DNA of 64,000 nucleotides from Streptomyces sp. NBC_01478 (GTDB lineage Bacteria; Actinomycetota; Actinomycetes; Streptomycetales; Streptomycetaceae): NCBI RefSeq assembly GCF_036227225.1, contig NZ_CP109444.1, positions 10,893,501 to 10,957,500 of the forward strand, read 5' to 3'. Shown piece by piece: positions 36,443 to 44,569 of this stretch (position 1 is its first letter; each line of letters starts with the position of its first letter). The notes under the pieces were generated by a model. It saw only the letters and a program-made list of their open reading frames with translations, ran no database searches and was not told where the DNA came from. The position numbers and the translations under genes were made by a program.

Positions 36443-36456
36443 TGGGATCGATTTCA
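36443..36456. promoter_or_regulatory. LacI-type operator, copy 2 (lacI side)
   Basis: TGGGATCGATTTCA lies 18-31 bases before the chosen GTG start of the LacI gene. This suggests autoregulation, and cooperative binding with copy 1, 153 bases away. Confidence 0.6.
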
Positions 36457-36473
36457 TGATCGGGGGTGGGCCG

Positions 36474-37511
36474 GTGGCCGTCACCTTGGACCAGGTGGCC
36501 GAGGCGGCAGGGGTCTCCAAGAGCACGGCCTCGCGGGTGCTCAGCGGCTCCAGCCGGGTCAGCGCACAGACGAAGCGCGCGGTGCAGTCCGCGGCGGAAC
36601 GCCTCGGCTACCGCCCCAACCGGATCGCCAGCGGACTGCGCACCAGGCGCAGCAACCTCGTCGGGCTGGTGATAACGAACCTGGTGAACGCCTCGTTCCA
36701 CCGCATCACCGAGGTGCTCCAGCAACGGCTCGACGAACGCGGCTACCAAGTGCTGCTGTGCGTCACCGACTCGGACCCGGCACGCGAACGCCGTTACCTG
36801 GACATGCTGTTGGACCATCGCGTCGACGGCCTGATCATCGTGGGCACGGGCGACAACACCGCGACGGTCCGGGAGGTGAGCGCGGCCGGCATCCCCGTGG
36901 TCAACCTGATGCGCACGCCCGACAGCGCCCCCGGCGACTCCGTGATGGCCGCCGACCGGGACGGCGCCGAACTGGCCGTCCGCCATCTGCTCGACCTCGG
37001 GCACCGGAGCATCGCCTTCATCGGCGGCCCGCCCGGCGTCGACTCCGGACGCGACCGCTACGCGGGATTCACCGCGGCCCTGGCCACCGCCGGACTCGAA
37101 CCCGACCCCGCCCTGTGCGCGCGAGGTCCGTTCACCGTGCCGTTCGGCGCGGAGGCGGCCATGCGGCTGATGGGCGCGGACAACCGGCCCACCGCGCTGT
37201 ACAGCGCCAACCACGAAGCGACGTTCGGGGTGCTCGGAGCCCTGGTGCAGCTCGGGGTCCAGGTGCCGGAGCAGCTCTCGCTCGTATGCCACGAAGAGGC
37301 CCCCTGGTTTCCCTACTGGCACCCGCCGATCACCGTCGTCGACAACGGAGCCCGCGACCTCGGCGAGCTCGCCGCGGAGCAACTGCTGCGCCGGATCGAC
37401 AGCCGCCCCGACCACGGCGACCCCGGCGAGGAGGGCGTCGGCCGACTCATCCGCGTCGGCTCCCGGCTGGTCGTACGTGACTCGACCACGGCCCCGCGTC
37501 CGCCGGAGTGA
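36474..37511 (+). CDS. LacI-family transcriptional regulator
   Basis: The product is 345 aa. The HTH is TLDQVAEAAGVSKSTASRVL, followed by the hinge helix region RIASGLRTRRSNLVGLVI and a periplasmic-binding-protein-like ligand domain to the end. It is divergent from the nine-gene catabolic operon, and two operators lie between, so it is the likely repressor or ligand-responsive switch of that operon. GTG 36474 is preferred because GGGGG lies seven bases upstream and the HTH starts at once; ATG 36456 is the alternative and lies in the operator. Confidence 0.9.
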   Translation: MAVTLDQVAEAAGVSKSTASRVLSGSSRVSAQTKRAVQSAAERLGYRPNRIASGLRTRRSNLVGLVITNLVNASFHRITEVLQQRLDERGYQVLLCVTDSDPARERRYLDMLLDHRVDGLIIVGTGDNTATVREVSAAGIPVVNLMRTPDSAPGDSVMAADRDGAELAVRHLLDLGHRSIAFIGGPPGVDSGRDRYAGFTAALATAGLEPDPALCARGPFTVPFGAEAAMRLMGADNRPTALYSANHEATFGVLGALVQLGVQVPEQLSLVCHEEAPWFPYWHPPITVVDNGARDLGELAAEQLLRRIDSRPDHGDPGEEGVGRLIRVGSRLVVRDSTTAPRPPE

Positions 37512-37675
37512 TGGCGGTTCCCGGTAGGCCGACCTGTCTGCGCGTGGAGGAGGGAGGCGGCCGCGGGGATGCGCAGGGTGTCCGGCCGGAGCGGGGCGGA
37601 CGGCCGTCCGGTGGGGAAGCCCGGGCGGCAGCAGGTGCCTGGATCCCTACTGGTCGCGGGGCGGGAGAGTGCCGG

Positions 37676-38512
37676 TCATCCTTTGACCGCGCCGGAGGTG
37701 AGTCCCTGGACGATGTAGCGGCTGGCGAAGGCGAAGAGCACCATGGTCGGTGCGATCGTGAGCACCGCGGCCGCCGACATCGAGCCCCAGTCGATGTTGA
37801 AGCTGGAGATGAAGCCGTTGAGCGCGGTGGGGACGGTCTTGTTGGAGTCGCTGTTCATGAGGGTGACCGACAGGAAGAGTTCGTTCCAGCAGTTGACGAA
37901 GTTGAAGATGAACGCGGCGATGATGCCGGGCTGCATGACCGGCAGCAGTACCCGGAAGAGTGCCCCGAGCCGTGAGCAGCCGTCGATCATGGCGGCCTCC
38001 TCCAGCGCGTCCGGCACGTTCTCGAAGAACCCGCGGAGCATCACCGTGCAGAAGGGGATGCAGACCGCGATGTAGACGAGGATCAGCCCGAGCCGGTTGT
38101 CGACGAGGTGCAGCGTCGTCATCAGCATGTACAGCGGCCCGAGCGCGATGAACGACGGGATCATCTGGGTGACCAGGGCCGCCATCAGGAGCGCGGACTT
38201 GGTCCGGAACTCGAAGCGCGCCAGCACGTACGCCGACAGGAGCGAGATGACGGTCGCCACCCCGCCGGCGACCGTCGCGACGACGAGGCTGTTGGTGAGG
38301 TAGACACCGAACTGCGCCTGTTCGAAGAGCCCGGTGTAGTTGGCCAGCGAGAAGTGCTGGGGCCAGTACGCGATCGTGGGACTGAAGATCGTGCCGGGGC
38401 TCTTGAACGAGGTGACGGTGATCCAGTAGAGCGGGAAAACCGTGACGAGCAGCCAGCCCGTCAGGAACGTGATGCGCACGGTGCGTCCGGCGGCGGACTC
38501 TTTGTTGATCAT
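37676..38512 (-). CDS. Carbohydrate ABC transporter permease (MalG-like)
   Basis: The product is 278 aa. It has six membrane segments and the EAA loop EEAAMIDGCSRLGALFRVLLP, and ends GLTSGAVKG, typical of MalG/CUT1 permeases. Its ATG overlaps the stop of the partner permease (ATGA). It imports a sugar or sugar-like compound together with the genes at 38509 and 39507. No ATPase is encoded here; such systems often share a common MsiK-type ATPase elsewhere. Confidence 0.9.
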   Translation of the reverse strand: MINKESAAGRTVRITFLTGWLLVTVFPLYWITVTSFKSPGTIFSPTIAYWPQHFSLANYTGLFEQAQFGVYLTNSLVVATVAGGVATVISLLSAYVLARFEFRTKSALLMAALVTQMIPSFIALGPLYMLMTTLHLVDNRLGLILVYIAVCIPFCTVMLRGFFENVPDALEEAAMIDGCSRLGALFRVLLPVMQPGIIAAFIFNFVNCWNELFLSVTLMNSDSNKTVPTALNGFISSFNIDWGSMSAAAVLTIAPTMVLFAFASRYIVQGLTSGAVKG

Positions 38513-39486
38513 GACGCCTTTCCGTTCCGCTCCCGGGTGGCCGTGAGGTAGAAGACCGAGAAGACCATGAGCATGGCGACGACGATCAGACCGAGCGCCG
38601 AGGCTTTCCCGTAGTCGCCCTGCTGGGTGATGGAGATCATCCAAGTCGTGACGATGTGCGTCTCGTTGGAGGGACCTCCGCCCGTCATGCCGAAGATGAT
38701 GTCGGGGAAGTTGAAGATCCAGATGACCCGGAGCAGGACCGTCAGCGCCAGCGTCCCGCGGATGGACGGGATGGTGATCTGGAAGAGCGTACGGACCTTC
38801 CCGGCGCCGTCGATCGCGCCGGCCTCGTAGATCTCGTCGGGGATCGACTGGAGTGCGGCCAGGATCATGATGGTGAAGAAGGTGACGCCGTACCAGATGT
38901 TGGCGATCACGACGGCGGTCATCGCGGTCTTCGGGTCGGCGAGCCACGGGATCGGTGTGTCGATCAAGTGGGCTTTCTCCAGCAGGTCGTTGACGACGCC
39001 GAACTCGCTGTTGAACATCCAGCGGAACAGGATGCCGATGAGGAACCCGGAGATCGCCCACGGGAAGAAGATCAGCGCCTGGTAGAGCCCGCGGAAGCGG
39101 AAGCGCCGGCGCAGCCACAGGGCGATGGCGAACCCGATGACGAACTGCGGCACGATCGAACCGACCACCCAGACCGCGGTGTTGTCGAGGACCGTGTAGA
39201 AGACCGGGTCGGCCAGGATCTCCCGGAAGTTCTTGAGGCCGACCCAGGAGGTGTCGGTGAGGTCGTTGAGGTTCCAGTTGCGGAAGGCCATCTGGCCGCC
39301 CGCGACCATCGGGTAGTAGACGAAGATCGCGACGAACACGGCGGCCGGGGCCATGAACGCCGCGATGCTCAGGCCCCGGCGTCCGGTGAAGACCGGCCTG
39401 CGCGACCGCGGGGGCGCGGGCGTCGAGGTCTTCGCGGGTGGCGGTGCGACCTGCCGGGGCCCCGCGTCGGTCGTTGTGGGATTCAC
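38509..39486 (-). CDS. Carbohydrate ABC transporter permease (MalF-like)
   Basis: The product is 325 aa. A Pro-rich N terminus is followed by six membrane segments; the EAA loop reads YEAGAIDGAGKVRTLFQITIP. GTG 39486 is fixed by GGGAAGG six bases upstream; the longer open frame is not coding. It pairs with the permease at 37676 to form the membrane channel of a CUT1 importer. Confidence 0.9.
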   Translation of the reverse strand: MNPTTTDAGPRQVAPPPAKTSTPAPPRSRRPVFTGRRGLSIAAFMAPAAVFVAIFVYYPMVAGGQMAFRNWNLNDLTDTSWVGLKNFREILADPVFYTVLDNTAVWVVGSIVPQFVIGFAIALWLRRRFRFRGLYQALIFFPWAISGFLIGILFRWMFNSEFGVVNDLLEKAHLIDTPIPWLADPKTAMTAVVIANIWYGVTFFTIMILAALQSIPDEIYEAGAIDGAGKVRTLFQITIPSIRGTLALTVLLRVIWIFNFPDIIFGMTGGGPSNETHIVTTWMISITQQGDYGKASALGLIVVAMLMVFSVFYLTATRERNGKAS

Positions 39487-39506
39487 GTCCGGCCTTCCCA
39501 CCAGCC

Positions 39507-40814
39507 CTACTGGCTCTTCCACTTGTCGGTCCAGTAGGTGTTCCAGTCGGCCAGGAGCTGCTTCGGCGTCATCTTGCCCAGCAGCACCTTCTGGATCTCG
39601 GAGTCGGACTTCTGGATCCACTCGGTCCACCAGGAGGAGTTACGCGGCTGGGTGACCGTGATGTAGGTGTCCGGGTTCTCGGTCATCTTCACGTAGCTCG
39701 CCCAGGCGCCCGTCTTGTAGAACGTGTCGTCGGCGGAGCTCTTGAGGATGGGCACCAGGCTGTTCTTCTTGTCGAAGGTGCTGGCCGCGTCCCCCTCGGA
39801 GAGGAACTCGATCAGCTTTTCGGCCTCCGCCTTGTGCTTGCTGGCGGACGCGATGCCCCAGCCCGCGGTCGCCACCGGCTGAACTGCCTTGCCGCTGGGG
39901 CCGGTCAGCAGCGGGGCCGTGGTCCACTGCTTCTTGGTGATCGTCTTCGACTCCCCGACCGTGGCGATCACTTCGGGGTCCTGGAGGAGGAAGGCCGTCG
40001 AACCGTTGGAGAAGCCCTCGACCATCTCCGGGTAGCCCCAGGCGACGGACGACGGCGGTGACGCCTTCTTGAAGAGCTTGAAGTACGTCTCCAGGGCGGT
40101 GAGCGCCTCCGGCGCCGAGAAGATCGTCTTGCCGCTGGTCAGCTTGAAGCCGTTCTCACGGTCGATCTTGTCGGCGACGTACGCCTCGATGACCGCGACG
40201 GCGTTGCTGTTGGCGTTCGTTCCGCCGCGGAAGGCGTAGCCGTACTGGCGCTTGGCGGGGTTCTGGATGGCGGTGGCCTGCGTGAGCAGTTCGTCCCAAC
40301 TGGTGGGCGCGCCCGTGAAGCCGGCCTTGGAGACCAGGTCGGTGCGGTAGTACAGGCTCAGGCCGTAGAAGCCGTACGGGATGTAGTACGTCCGGTTCTT
40401 GGCGTCCTTGGAGTACTTGACAGCGTTGTCCGTCAGCGCGTCCCAGCCGCTCCAGTCCTTGAGGTCCTTGCTCATGTCGTAGATCCAGCCGTTGGTCGAC
40501 CAAGGGCCGGCGGTGATGTCCCGGACCTCCATGGTGTCGATGCCGCTGCCGGACTGGAGCATCTGCTGGATCTTCTGGTCCGCGGTGTCCGTGGGCGGCG
40601 AGATCAGGTCGACCTTGATCTTGGGGTTCTGCTTCTCGAACCGGTCGATGAGGGTCTTCAACACGGCCGTACGGGCCGGGTTGGTGAGGCTCTCGACCAT
40701 GTGCAGCGTGACGGTTCCGTCACTCGCGCCCGAGCCGCCGCCGACGGCACAGCCCGACACCGACAACGCGGTGGCGAGCCCGAGGGCGACCGCTGCCCTT
40801 CTCCTGTTCAACAC
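39507..40814 (-). CDS. Carbohydrate ABC transporter, substrate-binding lipoprotein
   Basis: The product is 435 aa. The signal ends in the lipobox LSVSGC. The mature protein has SBP family 1 features (TLHMVESLTNPARTAVLKTL, AFLLQDPEVIATVGE). GTG 40814 follows GGGAGAG at good spacing. The ligand is unknown. Its operon mates are two permeases downstream and a class V aminotransferase upstream, which hints at an amino sugar or other amine-bearing compound. Confidence 0.9.
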   Translation of the reverse strand: MLNRRRAAVALGLATALSVSGCAVGGGSGASDGTVTLHMVESLTNPARTAVLKTLIDRFEKQNPKIKVDLISPPTDTADQKIQQMLQSGSGIDTMEVRDITAGPWSTNGWIYDMSKDLKDWSGWDALTDNAVKYSKDAKNRTYYIPYGFYGLSLYYRTDLVSKAGFTGAPTSWDELLTQATAIQNPAKRQYGYAFRGGTNANSNAVAVIEAYVADKIDRENGFKLTSGKTIFSAPEALTALETYFKLFKKASPPSSVAWGYPEMVEGFSNGSTAFLLQDPEVIATVGESKTITKKQWTTAPLLTGPSGKAVQPVATAGWGIASASKHKAEAEKLIEFLSEGDAASTFDKKNSLVPILKSSADDTFYKTGAWASYVKMTENPDTYITVTQPRNSSWWTEWIQKSDSEIQKVLLGKMTPKQLLADWNTYWTDKWKSQ

Positions 40815-40848
40815 TGTGCTCTCCCGGTTTCTGACGTGCTGTGGTGGA

Positions 40849-42102
40849 TCACTGCGATGCGAGGTGTGCGACGTGCTGGGTGCGGGCCCATGCGCCGAGC
40901 ACCGGAACGCAGTGCTCGGCGAAGTACTCGAAGTCGGCCGCCGTGTTGTACACGTGCGTCGACAGCCGGAGGTAACCGACGCCTCCGAAGCTGGTGAAGG
41001 CGGCCTCGACGCCCAGTTCCGCGGCGACGCGGTCGCGCAGGGCGTCGGCGTCGGCATGGGTGGTGCCGAGGCCGTCGGGAAGCCGGACCAGACGGAGCGC
41101 GTTGACCGGCATGCCGACGTCAACCGCACCGTCCGCACCGGTGAGTTCGGCGAAGGCGTCGCCGACGATTCGTTCCGCGTAGTCGGCGAGCGTCCTCATG
41201 TAGGCGCGTGCCGTGTCCCAGCCCCAGGTGTGCTCGACGAAGTCGAGGGAGGCGGGTGCGGCGAGGTAGCTCGTGACGTCGACGGTGCCCTGGGTGTCGA
41301 AGCGGACCGGGTACGGCTCCGGGGCGCCCCACGAGTCGATCAGCGGGTGGAGGTCGTCGCGGAGCGGACCGCGGGCGACCAGCGCCGCCGTACCGCGGGG
41401 CGCGCAGCCGAACTTGTGGAGGTTGCCGATCCACACGTCGCAGTCCAGCTCGGCGAGTGGTTCCTCGGCGAGACCGGGGACGTGGGCGCCGTCCACCAGC
41501 AGCGGAATGCCGCGTTCACGCGCCACACGTCCGATCCGCTCGACCGGCATCCAGCGGGCGGTCGCCGACGTGATGTGGTCGAGGACGATCAGGCCCGTCG
41601 CGTCGGTGATCCCGGCCAGCACGGCCTCGTACGCCCGGTCCTCGTCCGCGTCCAGCGGAACGTGCGCGGTGCGGACGGTGCCGCCCCAGCGCCGGGCCAG
41701 GCGCTGCGCTCCCATGGTCACGGCGCCGTAGCCGTGGTCCGTCACGAGGACTTCCCCGCCCGGTCTGGCGGGCACGTTCGCGTAGACGACGCTCGCGCCG
41801 CCGCTGGCGTTCGGCACCAGGGCGAGATCCTCCGTGGCGACGCGCAGGAACGCGGCGATCGCTGCCCGGGCGGTCGCGACCCGGGCCGGAAGCTCCGGGA
41901 ACCACACACCCGGCGAGCGGTCCATCTCCGCGCGCAGCCGGTTCTGCTCGTGTTGCACGACCAGCGGGACCGCCCCGAACGACCCATGGTTGAGGTGCTT
42001 GTGCGCGGGGTCGAGTGACCATGCCTCGCCCGCCGGTCTGCCGTCGGCGAGCAGCAGCGGGCGCGGTGCGGTGGTGACGGTGCTGACAGCGGGCTCGCTC
42101 AC
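40849..42102 (-). CDS. Class V aminotransferase (isopenicillin N epimerase-like)
   Basis: The product is 417 aa. It is a PLP enzyme of fold type I. The start of the fold is HLNHGSFGAVP, the PLP-phosphate region is NASGGASVVYAN, Asp and His are in LVDGAHVPGLAE, and the Schiff-base lysine is in WIGNLHKFGCAPRGTA near residue 220. The group includes epimerases, cysteine desulfurase-like and beta-lyase-like enzymes, so the reaction is open. The start is uncertain: GTG 42102 is listed, ATG 42143 is possible, and neither has a strong ribosome site. It heads the sugar-ABC operon and faces a FadR-type regulator. Confidence 0.85.
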   Translation of the reverse strand: MSEPAVSTVTTAPRPLLLADGRPAGEAWSLDPAHKHLNHGSFGAVPLVVQHEQNRLRAEMDRSPGVWFPELPARVATARAAIAAFLRVATEDLALVPNASGGASVVYANVPARPGGEVLVTDHGYGAVTMGAQRLARRWGGTVRTAHVPLDADEDRAYEAVLAGITDATGLIVLDHITSATARWMPVERIGRVARERGIPLLVDGAHVPGLAEEPLAELDCDVWIGNLHKFGCAPRGTAALVARGPLRDDLHPLIDSWGAPEPYPVRFDTQGTVDVTSYLAAPASLDFVEHTWGWDTARAYMRTLADYAERIVGDAFAELTGADGAVDVGMPVNALRLVRLPDGLGTTHADADALRDRVAAELGVEAAFTSFGGVGYLRLSTHVYNTAADFEYFAEHCVPVLGAWARTQHVAHLASQ

Positions 42103-42505
42103 GTATGACTCACGATCTCCTCGGCCCACGACGGTGGACCCATACATCGGACGGTCGTCAAAATAGGTCTGATGACTTGCGGCGCATCGTGGCATCGACG
42201 CCCTTGGATGAGCAAGGGTTCGGGGTCGCCGACATCAGAAGGTCACGCGAATCGGAGGGGTGACCGGTGCTGGAATCCTGCCGGTCGATGTCCACGAGAT
42301 GGTCGCTCACCTGCAAAGATGCCAACAGGCAGGACTCCGTGACGCGGCCCGTGCGGATTCGTGCGGCTTGATGGCGTCGTGACCGCCCGATTACGTCCTC
42401 GAAATAAGTCATTGGATGACTTGATGGGAGATGCCTCAACTCATCAGATGACTCTGTAGGCTGCTGGAGGCCGAGCGAAGCGGCCGCATCCTCAGGAGGG
42501 GACGA
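42103..42505. promoter_or_regulatory. 403-base divergent promoter region with FadR-type operators
   Basis: No gene is supported here. Two clear palindromes lie near the GntR gene: AAGTCATTGGATGACTT (42406-42422; perfect 7-bp arms, 3-base spacer) and ACTCATCAGATGACT (42439-42453; core TCAT-N3-ATGA). A single half-site, ATGACTT (42172-42178), lies just upstream of the aminotransferase gene. The arrangement suggests that the adjacent FadR-type protein controls itself and the divergent operon. Confidence 0.6.
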
Positions 42506-43219
42506 ATGTCCGCAGTTGACCAGGCGTTCCACGGGCTACGGCACATGATCTCCACCGGCCGTCTGGTGGCAGGGCAGCGCATTCCCCCCGAGGGCGAGCT
42601 GTGCGAGGAACTGGGCGTCTCCCGGGGGTCGTTGCGCGAGGCCGTACGGATGCTCGCCGCCCTGCGCGTGATAGAGCCCCGGCACGGCTCGGGCACCTAC
42701 GTGTCGCAGTTGCGGCCGGAGGACATCGTGGGCAGCCTGTCGCTCACCGTCGACCTCCTGCCGCTCGCCGGACTGCTGGAGATGTACGAGATCCGGCGGA
42801 TCCTCGAGGCCCACGCGGCGGCGCAGGCGGCGGCCCGCATGACCCCCGAGAACCTGAAGTCGATCTTCGAGCACATCGAGGCGATGGAGGCGACCGACGA
42901 CCCGGACAAGGTCTCCGCCCTCGACCAGAGCTTCCACGCGGAGATCGCCCGGGTCGGCGGCAACCCCACGCTCGGCTCGCTGCTCGGGGTGTTCCGCGCC
43001 CGGTCCCGCTCCTATCAGGTGTTCACGCTTCCCGACGGTCCGCACATCAAGCGCGCCAGCGACGAGGACCACCGTGCGATCGCCACGGCACTCTCCAACC
43101 GCGACCCCGTCGCCGCCGCGGGCGCGGCCTCCGCCCACGTGGCGCACACCGAGAAGTGGCTCACCGCCTTCCTCCGGCAGGAATCGGCCGCCGACAGCAG
43201 TCCCGCCGCCCAGGAATAG
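42506..43219 (+). CDS. GntR-family regulator, FadR (FCD) subfamily
   Basis: The product is 237 aa. It has an N-terminal winged helix (GQRIPPEGELCEELGVSRGS, then LREAVRMLAALRVIEPRHGSGTYV) and an all-helical FCD domain with metal-binding-type residues in DQSFHAEIARVGGNP and DEDHRAIATAL. FCD regulators respond to small acids such as keto-acids. AGGAGGGG six bases before ATG fixes the start. Palindromic sites upstream and the divergent aminotransferase/ABC operon point to the regulated genes. Confidence 0.9.
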   Translation: MSAVDQAFHGLRHMISTGRLVAGQRIPPEGELCEELGVSRGSLREAVRMLAALRVIEPRHGSGTYVSQLRPEDIVGSLSLTVDLLPLAGLLEMYEIRRILEAHAAAQAAARMTPENLKSIFEHIEAMEATDDPDKVSALDQSFHAEIARVGGNPTLGSLLGVFRARSRSYQVFTLPDGPHIKRASDEDHRAIATALSNRDPVAAAGAASAHVAHTEKWLTAFLRQESAADSSPAAQE

Positions 43220-43426
43220 GCCACGCCGGGTCGACGCGAGCAGCCGCTGGCGGAGCGGGGGCCAACGGGCAAGTGCGTCACGGCAGTTCAGGGCCGTGCC
43301 GGTGGACCGACCGGTGATTCGGGCAGGCAGCCGGGGTCGCGGGACGGAACCCGGCCCAGAGGCGTTGCCGGGGAGGCTGTCGGCGCAGGCGGTGACAACA
43401 CTGTGCCCGTGCGGGTTGCGGGGGCC

Positions 43427-44569
43427 TCAGGTGCGGCGCTGCTTTCGGTATCCGTCCAGGATGTCCTGGCGGAGCAGGAAGCCGAAACCGGCGGAGTCCA
43501 GTCGTAGTCCCAACTGATCGTCACTGAGGCCGAGTTCGGCTGCGGTGTCTGCCAGGTGCCAGTCGTGGGCGGCGAGCCTGCCGAGGAGGTGTCCGCGGCG
43601 GACCTGGCTCTCCGACAGACGGAATGTCTTGAGGTAGGTGATGCGGCCCCTGTCGTCGGTGATGGCCTCGCCGATGTGGTTGCCCTGCTTGGGGCGGAAC
43701 TGCGGCAGGAAGCGCGAGAGGGTGAAACGCCCCATCCGGTGGACCGACTGCCAGGTGTGCTCCTGCTCCAGCAGTTCGGCCGCCATGGTGGTGTCGTGGA
43801 ACTGCGCCCAGGTGCGCTCCTGTTCGGCGACCGCCGTGCGCAGATGGGCCAGGGAGCGGATCTGCGCGTCGGGGACGCGGGCTCGGAAGTCCTGTACCGG
43901 CGGCATCAACAGGGCGTAGTGGTGGATCAGTTCGCCGTACAGGTCCTGAAGGAGCGACGAGTGCAGCGCCCGGTAGTCGTCGGGATGCGGGACCACGAAC
44001 GCGGCCGCCAACGCGTCCGAGACGTAGACCATCACGCCGCACTGACCGGGGTGGATCTCGAAGACGCGCAACGCGTCGGCGAGGCCGCGCACTTCGGCGC
44101 CCGCGTAGGCCTCCTCGACGCGCGGGGAGAGTCCTTGGCGGATCGCGCGCTGGGACCATTCCTCCCAGGCGATCGTGGGGCCGCCGAAGTGCAGTGCGAG
44201 ATAGCCCTCCAGGGCCAGGTGCATGGGGAGGAACCGCAGCCGGTCCTTTGCCTGGCGGCGGGCCATTCTGCGGTGGATGCGCAGGCCCATCGTGGCGGTC
44301 GGCACCGCGTCGCGATCGGCGGAGAGCTGGGTGCCGTAGGCGGCCGCCGGTGTGCCGTCGCCGGTCCAGGTGGCGACGAAGCCGTGCGGGACGTAGGAGA
44401 TGTAGGCATGTCGCGGGCCGACCTCGACGAGGCCGATCGCGTCGTCGTAGAGCCGTGCGTTCAGACGGAGGTCGACGACGGGCTCGTCGCGCACGAGCGG
44501 TACGAGGCGGACGCCGCCCCAGATCTGGGAGGGGCGGGTGGTCAGGCCGGTGAGGTCGAGTGTGGTCAT
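43427..44569 (-). CDS. ARPP-2-like protein with C-terminal HTH
   Basis: The product is 380 aa. The N terminus (LTGLTTRPSQIWGGVRLVPL, then DEPVVDLRLNARLYDD) resembles proteins annotated as ARPP-2 (ARG and rhodanese-phosphatase associated) domains; this is recognition by memory and was not searched. The C terminus (about 335-378: AAHDWHLADTAAELGLSDDQ) looks like a Fis-type helix-turn-helix. No signal or membrane helix is seen. Its ATG overlaps the stop of the TROVE/vWA-like gene upstream (ATGA), so the two are made together. A joint role in RNA handling or a conflict system is inference. Confidence 0.6.
   Translation of the reverse strand: MTTLDLTGLTTRPSQIWGGVRLVPLVRDEPVVDLRLNARLYDDAIGLVEVGPRHAYISYVPHGFVATWTGDGTPAAAYGTQLSADRDAVPTATMGLRIHRRMARRQAKDRLRFLPMHLALEGYLALHFGGPTIAWEEWSQRAIRQGLSPRVEEAYAGAEVRGLADALRVFEIHPGQCGVMVYVSDALAAAFVVPHPDDYRALHSSLLQDLYGELIHHYALLMPPVQDFRARVPDAQIRSLAHLRTAVAEQERTWAQFHDTTMAAELLEQEHTWQSVHRMGRFTLSRFLPQFRPKQGNHIGEAITDDRGRITYLKTFRLSESQVRRGHLLGRLAAHDWHLADTAAELGLSDDQLGLRLDSAGFGFLLRQDILDGYRKQRRT

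Noticed and set aside
37512..37675. Terminator between the LacI gene and the convergent permease gene
   Set aside because: GC-rich palindromic pieces such as GGACGGCCGTCC occur, but no clean stem-loop with adequate arms could be drawn by eye.
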